From positions 2,852,001 through 2,916,000 of the forward strand of contig NZ_CP058246.1 in the NCBI RefSeq assembly GCF_013388355.1: a stretch of 64,000 nucleotides of DNA. Reading direction: 5' to 3'. Both the position numbers and the translations under genes were made by a program. The notes under the pieces are model-generated. The model did no database searches, was not told the origin of the DNA, and saw only the letters and a list, made by a program, of their open reading frames with translations. The stretch comes from Flavobacterium sp. LPB0248 (GTDB lineage: Bacteria; Bacteroidota; Bacteroidia; Flavobacteriales; Flavobacteriaceae). Shown here one piece after another: positions 18,557 to 28,305 of this stretch. Each line of letters starts with the position of its first letter. Within the stretch, counting starts at the first letter, position 1.

Positions 18557-19828
18557 ATGTTACAAATTGCATTTATTAGAGAAAATCAAGAGAAAGTAAT
18601 CAAAGCTTTAGCAAAACGAAATATCGATGCTAAAAGCGTTGTTGAAGAGGTGGTTCAATTAGACGAAAATCGTCGTGCTGCACAGGTGGAATTAGACAAT
18701 ACTTTATCAGAATCTAATAAATTGTCCAAAGATATTGGTGAATTGATGAAAGCTGGTGAGAAAGCTAAAGCAGCAATCTTAAAGGAAAAAACAGTTTCAC
18801 TAAAAGAAAAAAGTAAAGAACTGAGCGAAAAAGCGGAAGCTTTGGCTGTTGAGTTAACCAATAAATTATACACATTACCAAACCTTCCGGCTGATATTGT
18901 TCCTGAAGGAAAAACTCCAGATGACAATTTGAATGTTTTCCAAGAAGGAGATATTCCAGTTTTGCACGAAGGCGCACAGCCTCACTGGGAATTGGTTAAG
19001 AAATACGATATTATCGATTTTGAATTGGGTGTAAAAATCACAGGAGCAGGATTCCCTGTTTACAAAGGAAAAGGAGCAAAGCTTCAACGTGCTTTGATCA
19101 ACTACTTTTTAGACAAAAACACCGCTGCAGGATATAATGAAGTTCAGGTGCCACATTTGGTAAACGAAGCTTCTGGTTACGGAACAGGTCAATTGCCCGA
19201 TAAAGAAGGGCAGATGTACCACGCTGGAATTGACGATTTATATCTAATTCCAACGGCTGAGGTTCCAGTAACCAATTTATTCCGTGATCTAATCTTAAAC
19301 GAAAACGAATTGCCTGTTTTGCAGACAGCGTATACGCCATGTTTCCGTCGTGAAGCAGGTTCTTACGGAGCACATGTTCGCGGATTAAACCGTTTACACC
19401 AATTTGATAAAGTAGAAATCGTTCGTATCGAACATCCTGATAATTCTTATGCAGCTTTAGACGGAATGGTAGAACATGTAAAAGACATTTTAAAAGAATT
19501 GAAATTGCCTTACAGAGTGTTACGTCTTTGCGGTGGTGATATGGGATTCACATCTGCTTTGACTTACGATTTTGAAGTATTTTCTACTGCTCAAGATCGT
19601 TGGTTAGAAATCAGTTCTGTTTCTAACTTTGAAACGTTCCAGGCAAACCGCTTGAAATTACGTTTCAAAGACAAAGACGGAAAAAATCAATTGGCACATA
19701 CACTTAACGGAAGTTCATTAGCGCTTCCGAGAGTTTTAGCCGGAATTATTGAAAATTACCAAACTCCAGAAGGAATCGTAATCCCAGAAGTTTTACGTCC
19801 TTACTGCGGATTTGATATTATAAACTAA
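18557..19828 (+). CDS. serS: Serine--tRNA ligase
   Basis: A 423-residue class II synthetase of normal length. The N-terminal ~110 residues form the long antiparallel coiled-coil arm that contacts the tRNA-Ser variable arm (DENRRAAQVELDNTLSESNK onward). Motif 2 is seen in TPCFRREAGSYGAHVRGLNR near 265, and motif 3 in NGSSLALPRVLAGIIENYQ near 385, followed by the conserved RPYCGFDII end. It charges tRNA-Ser. It has its own promoter and terminator. Confidence 0.98.
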   Translation: MLQIAFIRENQEKVIKALAKRNIDAKSVVEEVVQLDENRRAAQVELDNTLSESNKLSKDIGELMKAGEKAKAAILKEKTVSLKEKSKELSEKAEALAVELTNKLYTLPNLPADIVPEGKTPDDNLNVFQEGDIPVLHEGAQPHWELVKKYDIIDFELGVKITGAGFPVYKGKGAKLQRALINYFLDKNTAAGYNEVQVPHLVNEASGYGTGQLPDKEGQMYHAGIDDLYLIPTAEVPVTNLFRDLILNENELPVLQTAYTPCFRREAGSYGAHVRGLNRLHQFDKVEIVRIEHPDNSYAALDGMVEHVKDILKELKLPYRVLRLCGGDMGFTSALTYDFEVFSTAQDRWLEISSVSNFETFQANRLKLRFKDKDGKNQLAHTLNGSSLALPRVLAGIIENYQTPEGIVIPEVLRPYCGFDIIN

Positions 19829-19850
19829 AAAATATAGTTTTTAAGATACA

Positions 19851-19886
19851 AACCTAACAGACTTTAAAAACCTGTTAGGTTTTCTT
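19851..19886 (+). terminator. serS terminator
   Basis: AACCTAACAG (19851-19860) and CTGTTAGGTT (19872-19881) form a perfect ten-base stem followed by TTTCTT, 22 nt after the serS stop. Confidence 0.85.
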
Positions 19887-19912
19887 AATTTATAGAAATT
19901 AAAAAACAGAGC

Positions 19913-20758
19913 ATGATGAATGGAATTTTAAATTGGAACGTAGATCCTGTTATTTTCTGGATAACAGATAGTTTTCCTTTAAGGTATTACGGAGCTTTTT
20001 TTGCCTGCGGACTTCTTTTAGGCTTCTACATTGTTAGTAATATTTACAAAAAAGAAAACCTTTCTTTGGACAATCTGGATTCTTTATTGATTTATGTTAT
20101 TGTAGGAACTGTTTTAGGAGCTAGACTTGGACATTGTTTCTTTTACGAACCTGAGTATTTCTTCAAACATCCGATAGAAATATTTTTGCCAATCCAGAAA
20201 ATTAAAGGGATTTATCAGTTTGTGGGTTATAGAGGTTTGGCAAGTCACGGAGGATCGATTGGAGTTATTACGGCAATGATTTTATACTGTCGAAGATACA
20301 AAGTGCAATTTTTAGGGCTTTTAGATAAAATGGCCGTTGCAGTTCCTGTAACGGGGACATTTATCAGATTGGGAAATTTTATGAACTCTGAAATCTATGG
20401 AAAACCAACCAACGGAAATTGGGGAGTGGTTTTTGAAAGAGATGATTTGATTCCGAGGCATCCAACACAATTGTATGAAGCTTTTGCTTATTTATTGATT
20501 TTCGGAATATTGTTTTCCATGTATAAATCAGAAAAAATTAAAAATGCACAAGGATTAATCTTTGGAACTTTCTTAACTTTATTATTTACAGCTCGTTTTA
20601 TAATTGAATTTTTTAAAGAAAATCAAGAAGCTTTTGAAAATAATATGCTAATTAATATGGGACAGATTTTAAGTATCCCATTTATTTTAATTGGTTTAGC
20701 TCTGATTTTTTGGAAAACTAAGAAAGTCTCAGTGGGCAGTGACAGTTTGCAGTTTTAA
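19913..20758 (+). CDS. lgt: Prolipoprotein diacylglyceryl transferase
   Basis: A 281-residue inner-membrane enzyme that transfers diacylglycerol from phosphatidylglycerol to the lipobox cysteine, the first step of lipoprotein maturation. About seven membrane segments are visible. Signature pieces are FPLRYYGAFFACGLLLG, the essential YRGLASHGGSIG (catalytic His) and FIRLGNFMNSEIYGKP (the Lgt signature), then PRHPTQLYEAF. Two adjacent ATGs (19913 and 19916) are both plausible. Its substrates would include the several lipoproteins in this window. Confidence 0.96.
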   Translation: MMNGILNWNVDPVIFWITDSFPLRYYGAFFACGLLLGFYIVSNIYKKENLSLDNLDSLLIYVIVGTVLGARLGHCFFYEPEYFFKHPIEIFLPIQKIKGIYQFVGYRGLASHGGSIGVITAMILYCRRYKVQFLGLLDKMAVAVPVTGTFIRLGNFMNSEIYGKPTNGNWGVVFERDDLIPRHPTQLYEAFAYLLIFGILFSMYKSEKIKNAQGLIFGTFLTLLFTARFIIEFFKENQEAFENNMLINMGQILSIPFILIGLALIFWKTKKVSVGSDSLQF

Positions 20759-20846
20759 CAAGACTGAAAACCGCTACTGAAAACTAAAAAAGTCCAAGTT
20801 TACAGTTAAACTTAGACTGAGAACTGCGACTGAAAACTTAAAAAAT
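20759..20846. repeat. Short degenerate repeats between lgt and the TPR gene
   Basis: Related phrases (CAAGACTGAAAACCGCTACTG, AGACTGAGAACTGCGACTG with intervening ACAGTTAAACTTAGACTG) repeat two or three times in 88 nt and partly extend into the last codons of lgt. They look like a decayed simple-repeat insertion. Confidence 0.45.
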
Positions 20847-22628
20847 ATGAGAAACATATTGATCGGTATCGTTTTGTTATGTTCTGGTTTTGCATTTGGA
20901 CAAAACGAGCAGCTGGCACAATATTATTACGATAAAGGTGATTTTGATAAAGCGAAAATCAGTTATGAAGAGCTTTTGAAAAATGCGCCCTCTAACACGC
21001 AGTATTTTTTAAGAACGATTGATTGTTATCAGCAGTTACAGCAGTTTGCCAATGCCGAAAAAGCAATTCAAGATCGATACAACCGCTACAAGCAAGGTGT
21101 TTTTTTGGTGGAGTTAGGATACAATTTCCAGTTGCAGAAAAATGATGCGAAAGCCAAAAATTACTATGAACAGGCAATTGAAAAAATAAAGGTCAATCCG
21201 AATGATGTTTACGGAATTGCGAGTTCTTTTGAGAAAAAAGTATTGCTAGAATATGCTTTAAAAGCGTATCAGACTGCAATGCAGATTCAACCCAATTTCA
21301 ATTTCAATTTTCAGATAGGAATGTTGTACGGACAGTTGGGTAAAACCGATTTAATGATTGATTTGTTATTGACAGAATCTTTTACAAATCCGCAGAACAC
21401 CAATTTGATTCAGACACAATTGTCAAGATTCATGAATGGCGAAACCGATAATACGGCTTTTAAAGATGCAATGCGAAAAGCACTAATCTTAAGAACCCAA
21501 AAAGATCAAGACGTTTTCTGGAATCATTATCTAAGCTGGTTTTATGTACAGCAAAAAGAATTCGGAAAAGCCTTTATTCAGGAAAAAGCCATTTACAAAC
21601 GCGAACCAGAATCGTTGATGAGTATCGTCAATTTGAGTCAGTTTGCGATGAATGAAAACGATGACGAAACAGCTGTTGAAATCCTGAATTTCATTCTTCA
21701 AAACACCAAAGATTTAGGTTTACTGGTTCAGTCGAATGCTTATTTAATGCAAATAAAGATCGATAATGCACAGGAAAAAGACTATCCACTAATCGATCAG
21801 GAATTGAAGCAATTGCTGGCTACTTACGAAATCAGTCCTTTTACCTTATCTTTGCAAATCATTCAAGCGCATTTTTTGGCCTTTAATTTGAAAAAGACAG
21901 AAGAGGGAAAGGCAGTAATCAAAAAGGCTTTAGAATTAAATCTAAACGAATATCAAAAAGCTGACGCTAAAATGGAGCTGGCTGATATTTTGCTTTTAGA
22001 AGAAAAGTACAATCAGGCGCTGATTTATTATTCGCAAATTCAATTGGATTTGAAAAATGATGTAATGGCACACGAAGCCAGTTTGAAAGCAGCCAAAACA
22101 AGTTATTACAAAGGTGATTTTGAATGGGCCAATAAACAATTCAAAGAATTAAAAGCAGCCAATACGCAGTTAATCGCCAATGATGCTCTAGAATATTTTC
22201 TTTTAATTAATGATAATACCGCCGCAGATTCAACTCAAGTTGCTTTAAAAGCGTTTGCAAAAGGTGATTTTTTAATTTATCAGAATAAAAAACAAGAAGC
22301 GATAACGCAGTTTCAGAATATTTTAAAAACCTTTAAAGGTCAAGAAATAGAAGCTGTAACTTTGCTTCGTTTAGGAAAAGTGTACGAAAGTCAGAAAGAT
22401 TTTGCTTCGGCTCTAAGTCAATATCAGCAAATCATTGACAATCACAGCGATGGAATTTATGTTGATGAAGCATTGTTTTTCTCAGCAGAAATTTACAACG
22501 ACGAACTAAAAGATCCGGAAAAGGCAAAGGCTTTATATGAAAAGGTAATTTTTAATCATCAAGACAGTATTTACTTTGTTGATGCCAGAAAAAAATACCG
22601 AGAGTTAAGAGGGGATAAGAATCTATAA
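20847..22628 (+). CDS. Tetratricopeptide-repeat protein
   Basis: A 593-residue exported protein with signal peptide MRNILIGIVLLCSGFAFGQ. Nearly the whole mature part is TPR-like helices, clearest at residues 20-60 (AQYYYDKGDFDKAKISYEEL), 95-130 (YNFQLQKNDAKAKNYYEQAI) and 475-590 (KQEAITQFQNILKTFKGQEI, LGKVYESQKDFASALSQYQQ). TPR arrays mediate protein-protein contacts. In Bacteroidota such periplasmic proteins often serve envelope assemblies, but no partner is shown here. A 19-bp palindrome follows. Confidence 0.88.
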   Translation: MRNILIGIVLLCSGFAFGQNEQLAQYYYDKGDFDKAKISYEELLKNAPSNTQYFLRTIDCYQQLQQFANAEKAIQDRYNRYKQGVFLVELGYNFQLQKNDAKAKNYYEQAIEKIKVNPNDVYGIASSFEKKVLLEYALKAYQTAMQIQPNFNFNFQIGMLYGQLGKTDLMIDLLLTESFTNPQNTNLIQTQLSRFMNGETDNTAFKDAMRKALILRTQKDQDVFWNHYLSWFYVQQKEFGKAFIQEKAIYKREPESLMSIVNLSQFAMNENDDETAVEILNFILQNTKDLGLLVQSNAYLMQIKIDNAQEKDYPLIDQELKQLLATYEISPFTLSLQIIQAHFLAFNLKKTEEGKAVIKKALELNLNEYQKADAKMELADILLLEEKYNQALIYYSQIQLDLKNDVMAHEASLKAAKTSYYKGDFEWANKQFKELKAANTQLIANDALEYFLLINDNTAADSTQVALKAFAKGDFLIYQNKKQEAITQFQNILKTFKGQEIEAVTLLRLGKVYESQKDFASALSQYQQIIDNHSDGIYVDEALFFSAEIYNDELKDPEKAKALYEKVIFNHQDSIYFVDARKKYRELRGDKNL

Positions 22629-22638
22629 TTCAGATTTC

Positions 22639-22684
22639 AGACTTTAGATTTTAGATTTCAACAAGAATCTAAAATCTAAAGTCT
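22639..22684. repeat. Perfect 19-bp inverted repeat
   Basis: AGACTTTAGATTTTAGATT (22639-22657) is perfectly complementary to AATCTAAAATCTAAAGTCT (22666-22684) with an 8-nt loop. It may terminate the TPR gene, or be a dispersed palindrome. It lies 20 nt before the DUF4286 gene. Confidence 0.75.
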
Positions 22685-22704
22685 ACAATCTAAAATCAAA
22701 AGAA

Positions 22705-23016
22705 ATGATTATTTACAACGTTACCACAAACATACACGAAAGCGTTCATGACCAATGGTTAAAATGGATGCAGGAAAAACACATACCAGAAATTCTGGCT
22801 ACTAATAAATTTTCTTCAGCACGAATTGTAAAAGTTCTCGTTGAAGAAGAAATGGGCGGAATTACTTATTCTGTGCAATACATAACAGACAGTAAAGAAA
22901 CTCTAGAGAAGTTTTATATCGAAGATGAGCCAGAATTTCATAGAGAAGCATTAGGCTTATTTGCTGATAAAATGCTTTCTTTCAGAACAGAATTGGAAGT
23001 TATTTCTGAGCACTAG
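22705..23016 (+). CDS. DUF4286 family protein
   Basis: A 103-residue cytoplasmic protein beginning MIIYNVTTNIHESVHDQWLK and containing WMQEKHIPEILATNKFSSAR, matching the DUF4286 pattern of a ferredoxin-like alpha/beta barrel common in Bacteroidota. The function is unknown. It often sits near rsmA in flavobacteria; here one lipoprotein gene intervenes. Confidence 0.85.
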   Translation: MIIYNVTTNIHESVHDQWLKWMQEKHIPEILATNKFSSARIVKVLVEEEMGGITYSVQYITDSKETLEKFYIEDEPEFHREALGLFADKMLSFRTELEVISEH

Positions 23017-23136
23017 TTTTAAATTGTGTTTTTTAGTTGGAAATGAGTAGAACTTGTCTTAAAAAGTAATTTTGCAGGATTTAACAATATTAAAGATTAA
23101 AAGTAACAGGTCTATCTGCTTAATACCTAAAAAAGG

Positions 23137-23144
23137 TATATTTG
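23137..23144 (+). promoter_or_regulatory. Promoter -7 box (TATATTTG)
   Basis: TATATTTG matches TAnnTTTG and ends 51 nt before the ATG at 23196. It probably drives the lipoprotein gene and may also drive rsmA-mgtE, which follow closely. Confidence 0.5.
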
Positions 23145-23195
23145 CAAAAAAATTAATTTCTAACTAAAAATTGTGCCTCTCCAGTCATCTTGTTT

Positions 23196-23846
23196 ATGAA
23201 ACACCTACCAATAAAGCTTGTTTTATTTTTATTGCTAAGTCTTAATGTTTCTTGTCAGAGCAATAAAGAGGTGGTAAATGAGCAAGAAACTGCAAAATCT
23301 ATTATTTTACAACTTAATGAATTTAGAGATATTGAATATACTTCAAAGGAAATTTTAAAGGGTTATATCATTTCTAAGTATGAAGTTTTAAAGATAAAAA
23401 ATGAGGAATCTCCTGAAACATTTGGAGAAGCAACAGGGATTGCAGCAAAGGTTTATGATAAGGGGAATGAGATTGTTGAGTATATCGATGAAATTAAAGC
23501 AGAAATTCCTGAAGAAGATTATTTTGACACAAATGATACGGCATTCTATGATACATTCGTAAATCAAAAATATGCTGTGTTAAAAAGTAAAATTGACAAT
23601 TTTTACAAACAAAATAAAACAATCATATCTTCTTCACGTCCTTGTGCCTCATTGAAAGAGGATAATGAGAAGTTTAATACAAATAAGACTTTCAAAAGTA
23701 AAGAAAATAAGAATGTTAATTTTTTAAACTATAGATTCGGTTACAAAGCCAATATTGGACTGCTGACGGGTTTAGAAAGAATTCAATTTGACGTTATTCA
23801 TTTTCAATATATGGTTATGAATACGTTTATGGGATCTGCTCATTAA
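23196..23846 (+). CDS. Lipoprotein of unknown function
   Basis: A 216-residue protein starting MKHLPIKLVLFLLLSLNVSC, a lipoprotein signal with lipobox NVSC. A TTG two codons upstream is less likely because it precedes the natural signal start. The mature part is helical and charged (NEQETAKSIILQLNEFRDIE). It shows no family signature I recognise. rsmA begins 22 nt downstream, so the genes may be cotranscribed. Confidence 0.72.
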   Translation: MKHLPIKLVLFLLLSLNVSCQSNKEVVNEQETAKSIILQLNEFRDIEYTSKEILKGYIISKYEVLKIKNEESPETFGEATGIAAKVYDKGNEIVEYIDEIKAEIPEEDYFDTNDTAFYDTFVNQKYAVLKSKIDNFYKQNKTIISSSRPCASLKEDNEKFNTNKTFKSKENKNVNFLNYRFGYKANIGLLTGLERIQFDVIHFQYMVMNTFMGSAH

Positions 23847-23868
23847 AAGCAGGAAGTAAATAAGGAAT

Positions 23869-24654
23869 ATGGAAAAAGTAAAAGCAAAAAAACATTTAGG
23901 ACAGCACTTTCTTAAAGACGAAAGTGTCGCAAAGGCTATTGCTGATACTTTAAGTCTTAAAGGATATGAGGAGGTTCTAGAAATAGGGCCAGGAATGGGT
24001 GTGCTTACTAAATATTTACTTGAAAAGCCAATTACCACACACGTTATTGAGATCGATACCGAATCGGTAGCGTATTTGGATGCGCATTATCCAAAATTAA
24101 AAGACAAGATTATTTCTCAGGATTTCCTGAAGTATAATATAAATGAAGTTTACCAAGACAAACAGTTTGCCATAATTGGAAACTTTCCGTACAATATTTC
24201 TTCTCAGATTGTTTTTAGGACATTAGATCTTAAACATCAGATTCCCGAATTTTCAGGAATGTTCCAGAAAGAAGTAGCCGAGCGCATCTGCGAAAAGAAA
24301 GGCTCGAAAACCTACGGAATACTATCCGTTTTAGCTCAGGCTTTCTATACTACAGAGTATCTGTTTACGGTTGATGAAAACGTTTTTATTCCTCCGCCCA
24401 AGGTTAAATCGGGTGTGATGAGAATGACCCGAAAGGAAGATTACAGTCTTCCTTGCAGCGAAAAGTTGTTTTTTACAGTTGTAAAAACCGCTTTTCAGCA
24501 GAGACGAAAAACATTACGTAACAGTTTGAAAACATTAAATTTATCAGACAAATTGCGAGAAGACACTATCTTTGATAAACGTCCGGAGCAGCTTAGCGTC
24601 GATGAATTTATTGAACTAACTCTAAAAATAGAAACCGATGGAGTTCAAAGTTAG
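23869..24654 (+). CDS. rsmA: 16S rRNA (adenine1518/1519-N6)-dimethyltransferase
   Basis: A 261-residue SAM-dependent methyltransferase that dimethylates two adenines in the 3' terminal helix of 16S rRNA. Motifs seen: N-terminal [15 protein letters not shown] motif [18 protein letters not shown], catalytic motif [13 protein letters not shown] (usually N-L/I-P-Y) and [15 protein letters not shown]. The next gene, mgtE, starts 17 nt inside its 3' end in another frame, indicating coupling. Confidence 0.97.
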   Translation: MEKVKAKKHLGQHFLKDESVAKAIADTLSLKGYEEVLEIGPGMGVLTKYLLEKPITTHVIEIDTESVAYLDAHYPKLKDKIISQDFLKYNINEVYQDKQFAIIGNFPYNISSQIVFRTLDLKHQIPEFSGMFQKEVAERICEKKGSKTYGILSVLAQAFYTTEYLFTVDENVFIPPPKVKSGVMRMTRKEDYSLPCSEKLFFTVVKTAFQQRRKTLRNSLKTLNLSDKLREDTIFDKRPEQLSVDEFIELTLKIETDGVQS

Positions 24655-25987
24655 TAAAGAATTTATACACCAGTTAGAGGAACTGATCAATAAGAAAAAC
24701 GACAGCGAATTAGAAGTTTTGCTTAATGATCTGCACCACGCTGATATTGCCGAAATTTTAGACGAATTAGATTTCGATGAGGCAACCTACATCTTTAAGG
24801 TTTTAGATAGTGATAAAACGGCCGAAATTCTTCTTGAATTGGAAGAAGATCTGCGTGAAAATATCTTAAGCCGACTTTCACCAAAGGAAATCGCAGAAGA
24901 GCTTGACGAGCTTGAAACCAATGACGCTGCCGATATTATCGCAGAACTTTCGCAGGAAATCAAAGCGGAAGTAATCTCTGAAATATTAGATGTTGAACAC
25001 GCCAAAGACATTGTTGATCTTTTGCGTTACGACGAAAACACGGCTGGTGGTCTAATGGGGAAAGAGCTTGTAAAAGTGAATGAAAATTGGAACGTTTTGA
25101 CCTGCGTTAAAGAAATGAGAATTCAGGCAGAAAATGTATCCAGAGTACATTCTATTTACGTAGTCGATGATGAAAATAGACTAAAAGGAAGACTTTCTCT
25201 TAAAGATTTGTTGACTTCTTCTACCAAAACTCAGATTGGTGAAGTTTATATCCGAAAATTAAATTTTGTAAATGTTGATACAGAAGACGTTGAAGTCGCT
25301 CGTATCATGCAGAAATACGATTTAGAGGCAATTCCAGTTGTTGACGAGTTAGGTCGTTTGGTAGGAAGAATTACCATCGATGATATCGTAGACGTAATCA
25401 AAGAAGAAGCAGACAAAGATTACCAGTTAGCTGCCGGTATTACGCAAGACGTAGAATCAAATGACAGTGTTTACGAATTGACCAAAGCGCGTCTGCCTTG
25501 GCTTTTGATTGGAATGGTGATCGAAATTGTTGCGTCTTTTGTTTTAAAAGGCAATGAAGCAACTTTCCAAAAATATTCAACATTAATCATTTTTGTGCCT
25601 TTACTTTCTGCAACTGCTGGAAATATTGGAGTTCAGGCTTCGGCAATCGTAGTGCAAGGTTTAGCAAATGGAACATTGAAAGATTTCAGCCGTGCTTATT
25701 TTACTAAAGAAATTACGGTTTCGATGATTTCGGGAAGTATTATTTCATTTCTTCTATTGTGTTACCATTCTATCATGTATCAGCAGTATTTAGTTGGGTT
25801 TGCCATTTCAATTTCGATGATTGTCGTGATTTTGTTTGCTGCTACTTTAGGAACATTAGTGCCGCTTTTCTTGAACAAAAACAAAATTGATCCCGCAATT
25901 GCGACTGGTCCGTTTATCACAACAACCAACGATGTATTCGGAATCATGTTATACTTCGGAGTAGCAAATCTGATTCTTGGATTCTAG
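24638..25987 (+). CDS. mgtE: Magnesium transporter MgtE
   Basis: A 449-residue Mg2+ channel. It has the cytosolic acidic N-domain (about 1-130, repeats of [11 protein letters not shown] helices), two CBS domains (about 135-255; [20 protein letters not shown] and [20 protein letters not shown]), a connecting helix and five membrane helices from about residue 280. The pore signature [15 protein letters not shown] is present. The N and CBS domains normally gate the channel by sensing cytosolic Mg2+. It overlaps rsmA by 17 nt; the rsmA-mgtE order is common in Bacteroidota. Confidence 0.96.
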   Translation: MEFKVSKEFIHQLEELINKKNDSELEVLLNDLHHADIAEILDELDFDEATYIFKVLDSDKTAEILLELEEDLRENILSRLSPKEIAEELDELETNDAADIIAELSQEIKAEVISEILDVEHAKDIVDLLRYDENTAGGLMGKELVKVNENWNVLTCVKEMRIQAENVSRVHSIYVVDDENRLKGRLSLKDLLTSSTKTQIGEVYIRKLNFVNVDTEDVEVARIMQKYDLEAIPVVDELGRLVGRITIDDIVDVIKEEADKDYQLAAGITQDVESNDSVYELTKARLPWLLIGMVIEIVASFVLKGNEATFQKYSTLIIFVPLLSATAGNIGVQASAIVVQGLANGTLKDFSRAYFTKEITVSMISGSIISFLLLCYHSIMYQQYLVGFAISISMIVVILFAATLGTLVPLFLNKNKIDPAIATGPFITTTNDVFGIMLYFGVANLILGF

Positions 25988-26098
25988 ATTTTTGCCACAA
26001 ATTAGCCGTTTGCAGTGATTTAAAATCTCTAAAATCTGCGTAATTTGCAGGCGGAAAATGCTGTTTACCAGCCAGAAATAAATTAAAGCCAAACCAAA

Positions 26099-26875
26099 AT
26101 GAAAGTACACATAATTGGAGGAGGAAACCTTGGGGTTTCTATTGCCTTAGGAATTGCTAAATTCTCGAAAAACAACCAAGTTACTGTCACAAGAAGAAAC
26201 ACTGCAAGTATTCAATATTTATCTGAGTACGGAATTACTGTTTCTAACGATAATAAACACAACATCGAGGAAGCTGATGTTGTAATTTTAACTATAAAAC
26301 CCTATCAAGTAGATACTGTTTTGGCTGAAATTCTGCCAGTTATCCAAAATAAAACAATTGCTTCAGCAGTTAGCGGATTGTCTTTGGATATGCTTCAAAC
26401 CAAAACAAATTTTGAATATCCAGTTGTTCGCATTATGCCAAATATTGCGGCACAGTTTGGAGAATCGGCAACTTGTATTTCTTTCCCTGAAAAATATGCA
26501 GCAAATGCTTCACCAGTTGTTGACTTATTTCAAGATTTAGGAACCGCTCCTGTAATCGATGAAAAACTAATGGATGCAGCAACAGTTTTAGGTGCGTGCG
26601 GAACTGCATATGCATTACGTTATATTCGCGCTTCTATGCAAGCAGGAATCGAAATTGGATTTGACTCTAATACTGCTCTAGCAATTGCGGCACAAACCGT
26701 AAAAGGGGCGGCAAAAATGCTTTTAGAAGAACGAGTGCACCCAGAGCAATTAATCGACCGTGTAACGACGCCTCAAGGCTGTACGATTGTCGGTTTAAAT
26801 GAAATGGAACACAATGGATTTAGTTCATCATTAATTAAAGGAATCAAAACTTCTTTGAAACAAATCAAAGGTTAG
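26099..26875 (+). CDS. proC: Pyrroline-5-carboxylate reductase
   Basis: A 258-residue NAD(P)H-dependent enzyme for the last step of proline synthesis. It has the nucleotide-binding loop IIGGGNLGVSIALGIAK at the N-terminus, the VVILTIKPYQVD segment, and the C-terminal ProC signature seen in PEQLIDRVTTPQGCTIVGLN, then MEHNGFSSSLIKGI. The length and motifs are normal. It ends at a terminator shared with the convergent nhaA. Confidence 0.95.
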   Translation: MKVHIIGGGNLGVSIALGIAKFSKNNQVTVTRRNTASIQYLSEYGITVSNDNKHNIEEADVVILTIKPYQVDTVLAEILPVIQNKTIASAVSGLSLDMLQTKTNFEYPVVRIMPNIAAQFGESATCISFPEKYAANASPVVDLFQDLGTAPVIDEKLMDAATVLGACGTAYALRYIRASMQAGIEIGFDSNTALAIAAQTVKGAAKMLLEERVHPEQLIDRVTTPQGCTIVGLNEMEHNGFSSSLIKGIKTSLKQIKG

Positions 26876-26902
26876 GGATTCAAAGAAATTCCAAATATTA
26901 AA

Positions 26903-26945
26903 AATCCCAAATTCCAATTTTCAAACTGGAGTTTGGGATTTTTTA
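26903..26945. terminator. Bidirectional terminator between proC and nhaA
   Basis: AATCCCAAATTCCA (26903-26916) pairs with TGGAGTTTGGGATT (26927-26940) with one mismatch and is followed by TTTTATT. On the other strand an AT-rich tail also follows the stem. Confidence 0.8.
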
Positions 26946-26953
26946 TTGGGATT

Positions 26954-28093
26954 TTATTTCAATCTGTTTAGTATGTATTTCAAATAAACAAATCCCATAA
27001 GTCCAGCCATGAAAGAGGCAATAAGAATCGCTATTTTAGAAAAAACTATAATTTCAGGATTTTTAAAGGCAAGAACGGTAATGAAAATGGACATTGTAAA
27101 ACCAATTCCTCCCAGCATTCCTGCACCTAAAATATGCGCCCATTTTAAATTTTTCGGCAAGGTGCATAAGCCTGCAGTTACGCCGACAGAAGAGAAAAGC
27201 AAAATACCAAGCGGTTTGCCCACTACAAGTCCAAGAATGATTCCGTATGTATTAACATGATTAAGTCCTTCGTGCCAGTTTTCTGTAATGGTTATAGCGG
27301 TATTTGCAATCGCAAACAACGGCAATATAAAAAAGGCAACAGGCTGATGTAAAAAATGCTGCAGTCTATACGAAGAGGTTTTTTCTCCGCCATCTCCAAA
27401 CGGAATTACAAAAGCTAAAATGACTCCTGTAATGGTTGCATGAACGCCAGAATTAAGCATAAAATACCACATAATAGCTCCACCAACAAGATATGGAATT
27501 AGATTATGGATTTTCATTCGATTTAGGATGAATAATAAGCCCCAAATTCCTAATGCAATTCCGAGATTTAAAAAAGAGATTGATGTGGTATAAAAAACTG
27601 CAATAACGATAATAGCGCCTAAATCATCAATAACAGCTAGAGCAGTTAAGAAAACTTTCAGAGATGTAGGAACCCTTTTTCCTAGAAGTGATAAAATTCC
27701 AATTGCAAAGGCAATATCGGTCGCCATTGGAATCCCAGCTCCGTTTTGTGTCGTTGTTCCATAATTTAAAGCCAAAAAGATTGCCGCAGGAACCAACATT
27801 CCGCCAAAAGCGGCCATTATAGGCAAAGAAGCGTTCTTAATATTGGATAATTCGCCATGATAAATCTCGCGTTCCAGCTCTAATCCGATCAAAAGGAAGA
27901 AAATTGTCATCAATCCATCATTGATCCAATGTGTAATAGAATGCCCTGAAATTTCTTTTTCCCAAAAAGCAACATACGGAATTTGAATTGAAGAGTTGGC
28001 AAGATAAAGAGATAAAATCGTAACGCAGAGCAAGATAATTCCTCCCGATTTTTCGTTTTCAAAAAAGGCTTTAAAAGTCTTGGTTAGTTTCAT
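26954..28093 (-). CDS. nhaA: Na+/H+ antiporter NhaA
   Basis: A 379-residue inner-membrane antiporter with about twelve hydrophobic helices. It has the hallmark ATDIAFAIGILSLLGKRVP and the ion-binding Asp pair in VIDDLGAIIVIAVFY. The N-terminal WINDGLMTIFFLLIGLELERE and the GTTTQNGAGIPMATD loop are also conserved. It exchanges cytoplasmic Na+ for external protons for pH and salt homeostasis. Transcribed alone. Confidence 0.97.
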   Translation of the reverse strand: MKLTKTFKAFFENEKSGGIILLCVTILSLYLANSSIQIPYVAFWEKEISGHSITHWINDGLMTIFFLLIGLELEREIYHGELSNIKNASLPIMAAFGGMLVPAAIFLALNYGTTTQNGAGIPMATDIAFAIGILSLLGKRVPTSLKVFLTALAVIDDLGAIIVIAVFYTTSISFLNLGIALGIWGLLFILNRMKIHNLIPYLVGGAIMWYFMLNSGVHATITGVILAFVIPFGDGGEKTSSYRLQHFLHQPVAFFILPLFAIANTAITITENWHEGLNHVNTYGIILGLVVGKPLGILLFSSVGVTAGLCTLPKNLKWAHILGAGMLGGIGFTMSIFITVLAFKNPEIIVFSKIAILIASFMAGLMGFVYLKYILNRLK

Positions 28094-28254
28094 TATGGGA
28101 AGATTTTCTGAAGATTTATATGATGGATTGTGAAATCCTTATTCTTTCAAAGTTAAAAAAAAATCCGACCAATAAAAAGTTTAGAAGCAAAGCTGCAAAG
28201 ATTCCAGAAATTCGAAGTGCATTGCGATAGGAAAAACTTTGTGGCTTTGTGGTT

Positions 28255-28282
28255 TTGCGAGATTAAATTAACCGTATTTTTG
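28255..28282 (+). promoter_or_regulatory. Promoter (TTG ... TATTTTTG)
   Basis: A -33 TTG (28255-28257) and a -7 TATTTTTG (28275-28282) are separated by 17 nt, matching the Bacteroidota consensus. The -7 box ends 23 nt before the start codon at 28306. Confidence 0.65.
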
Positions 28283-28305
28283 TTTTTTATAAAATTTAGA
28301 AAAAA

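Noticed and set aside
18655..19373. Several open frames on the strand opposite serS
   Set aside because: They overlap a full-length conserved synthetase and have no independent support.
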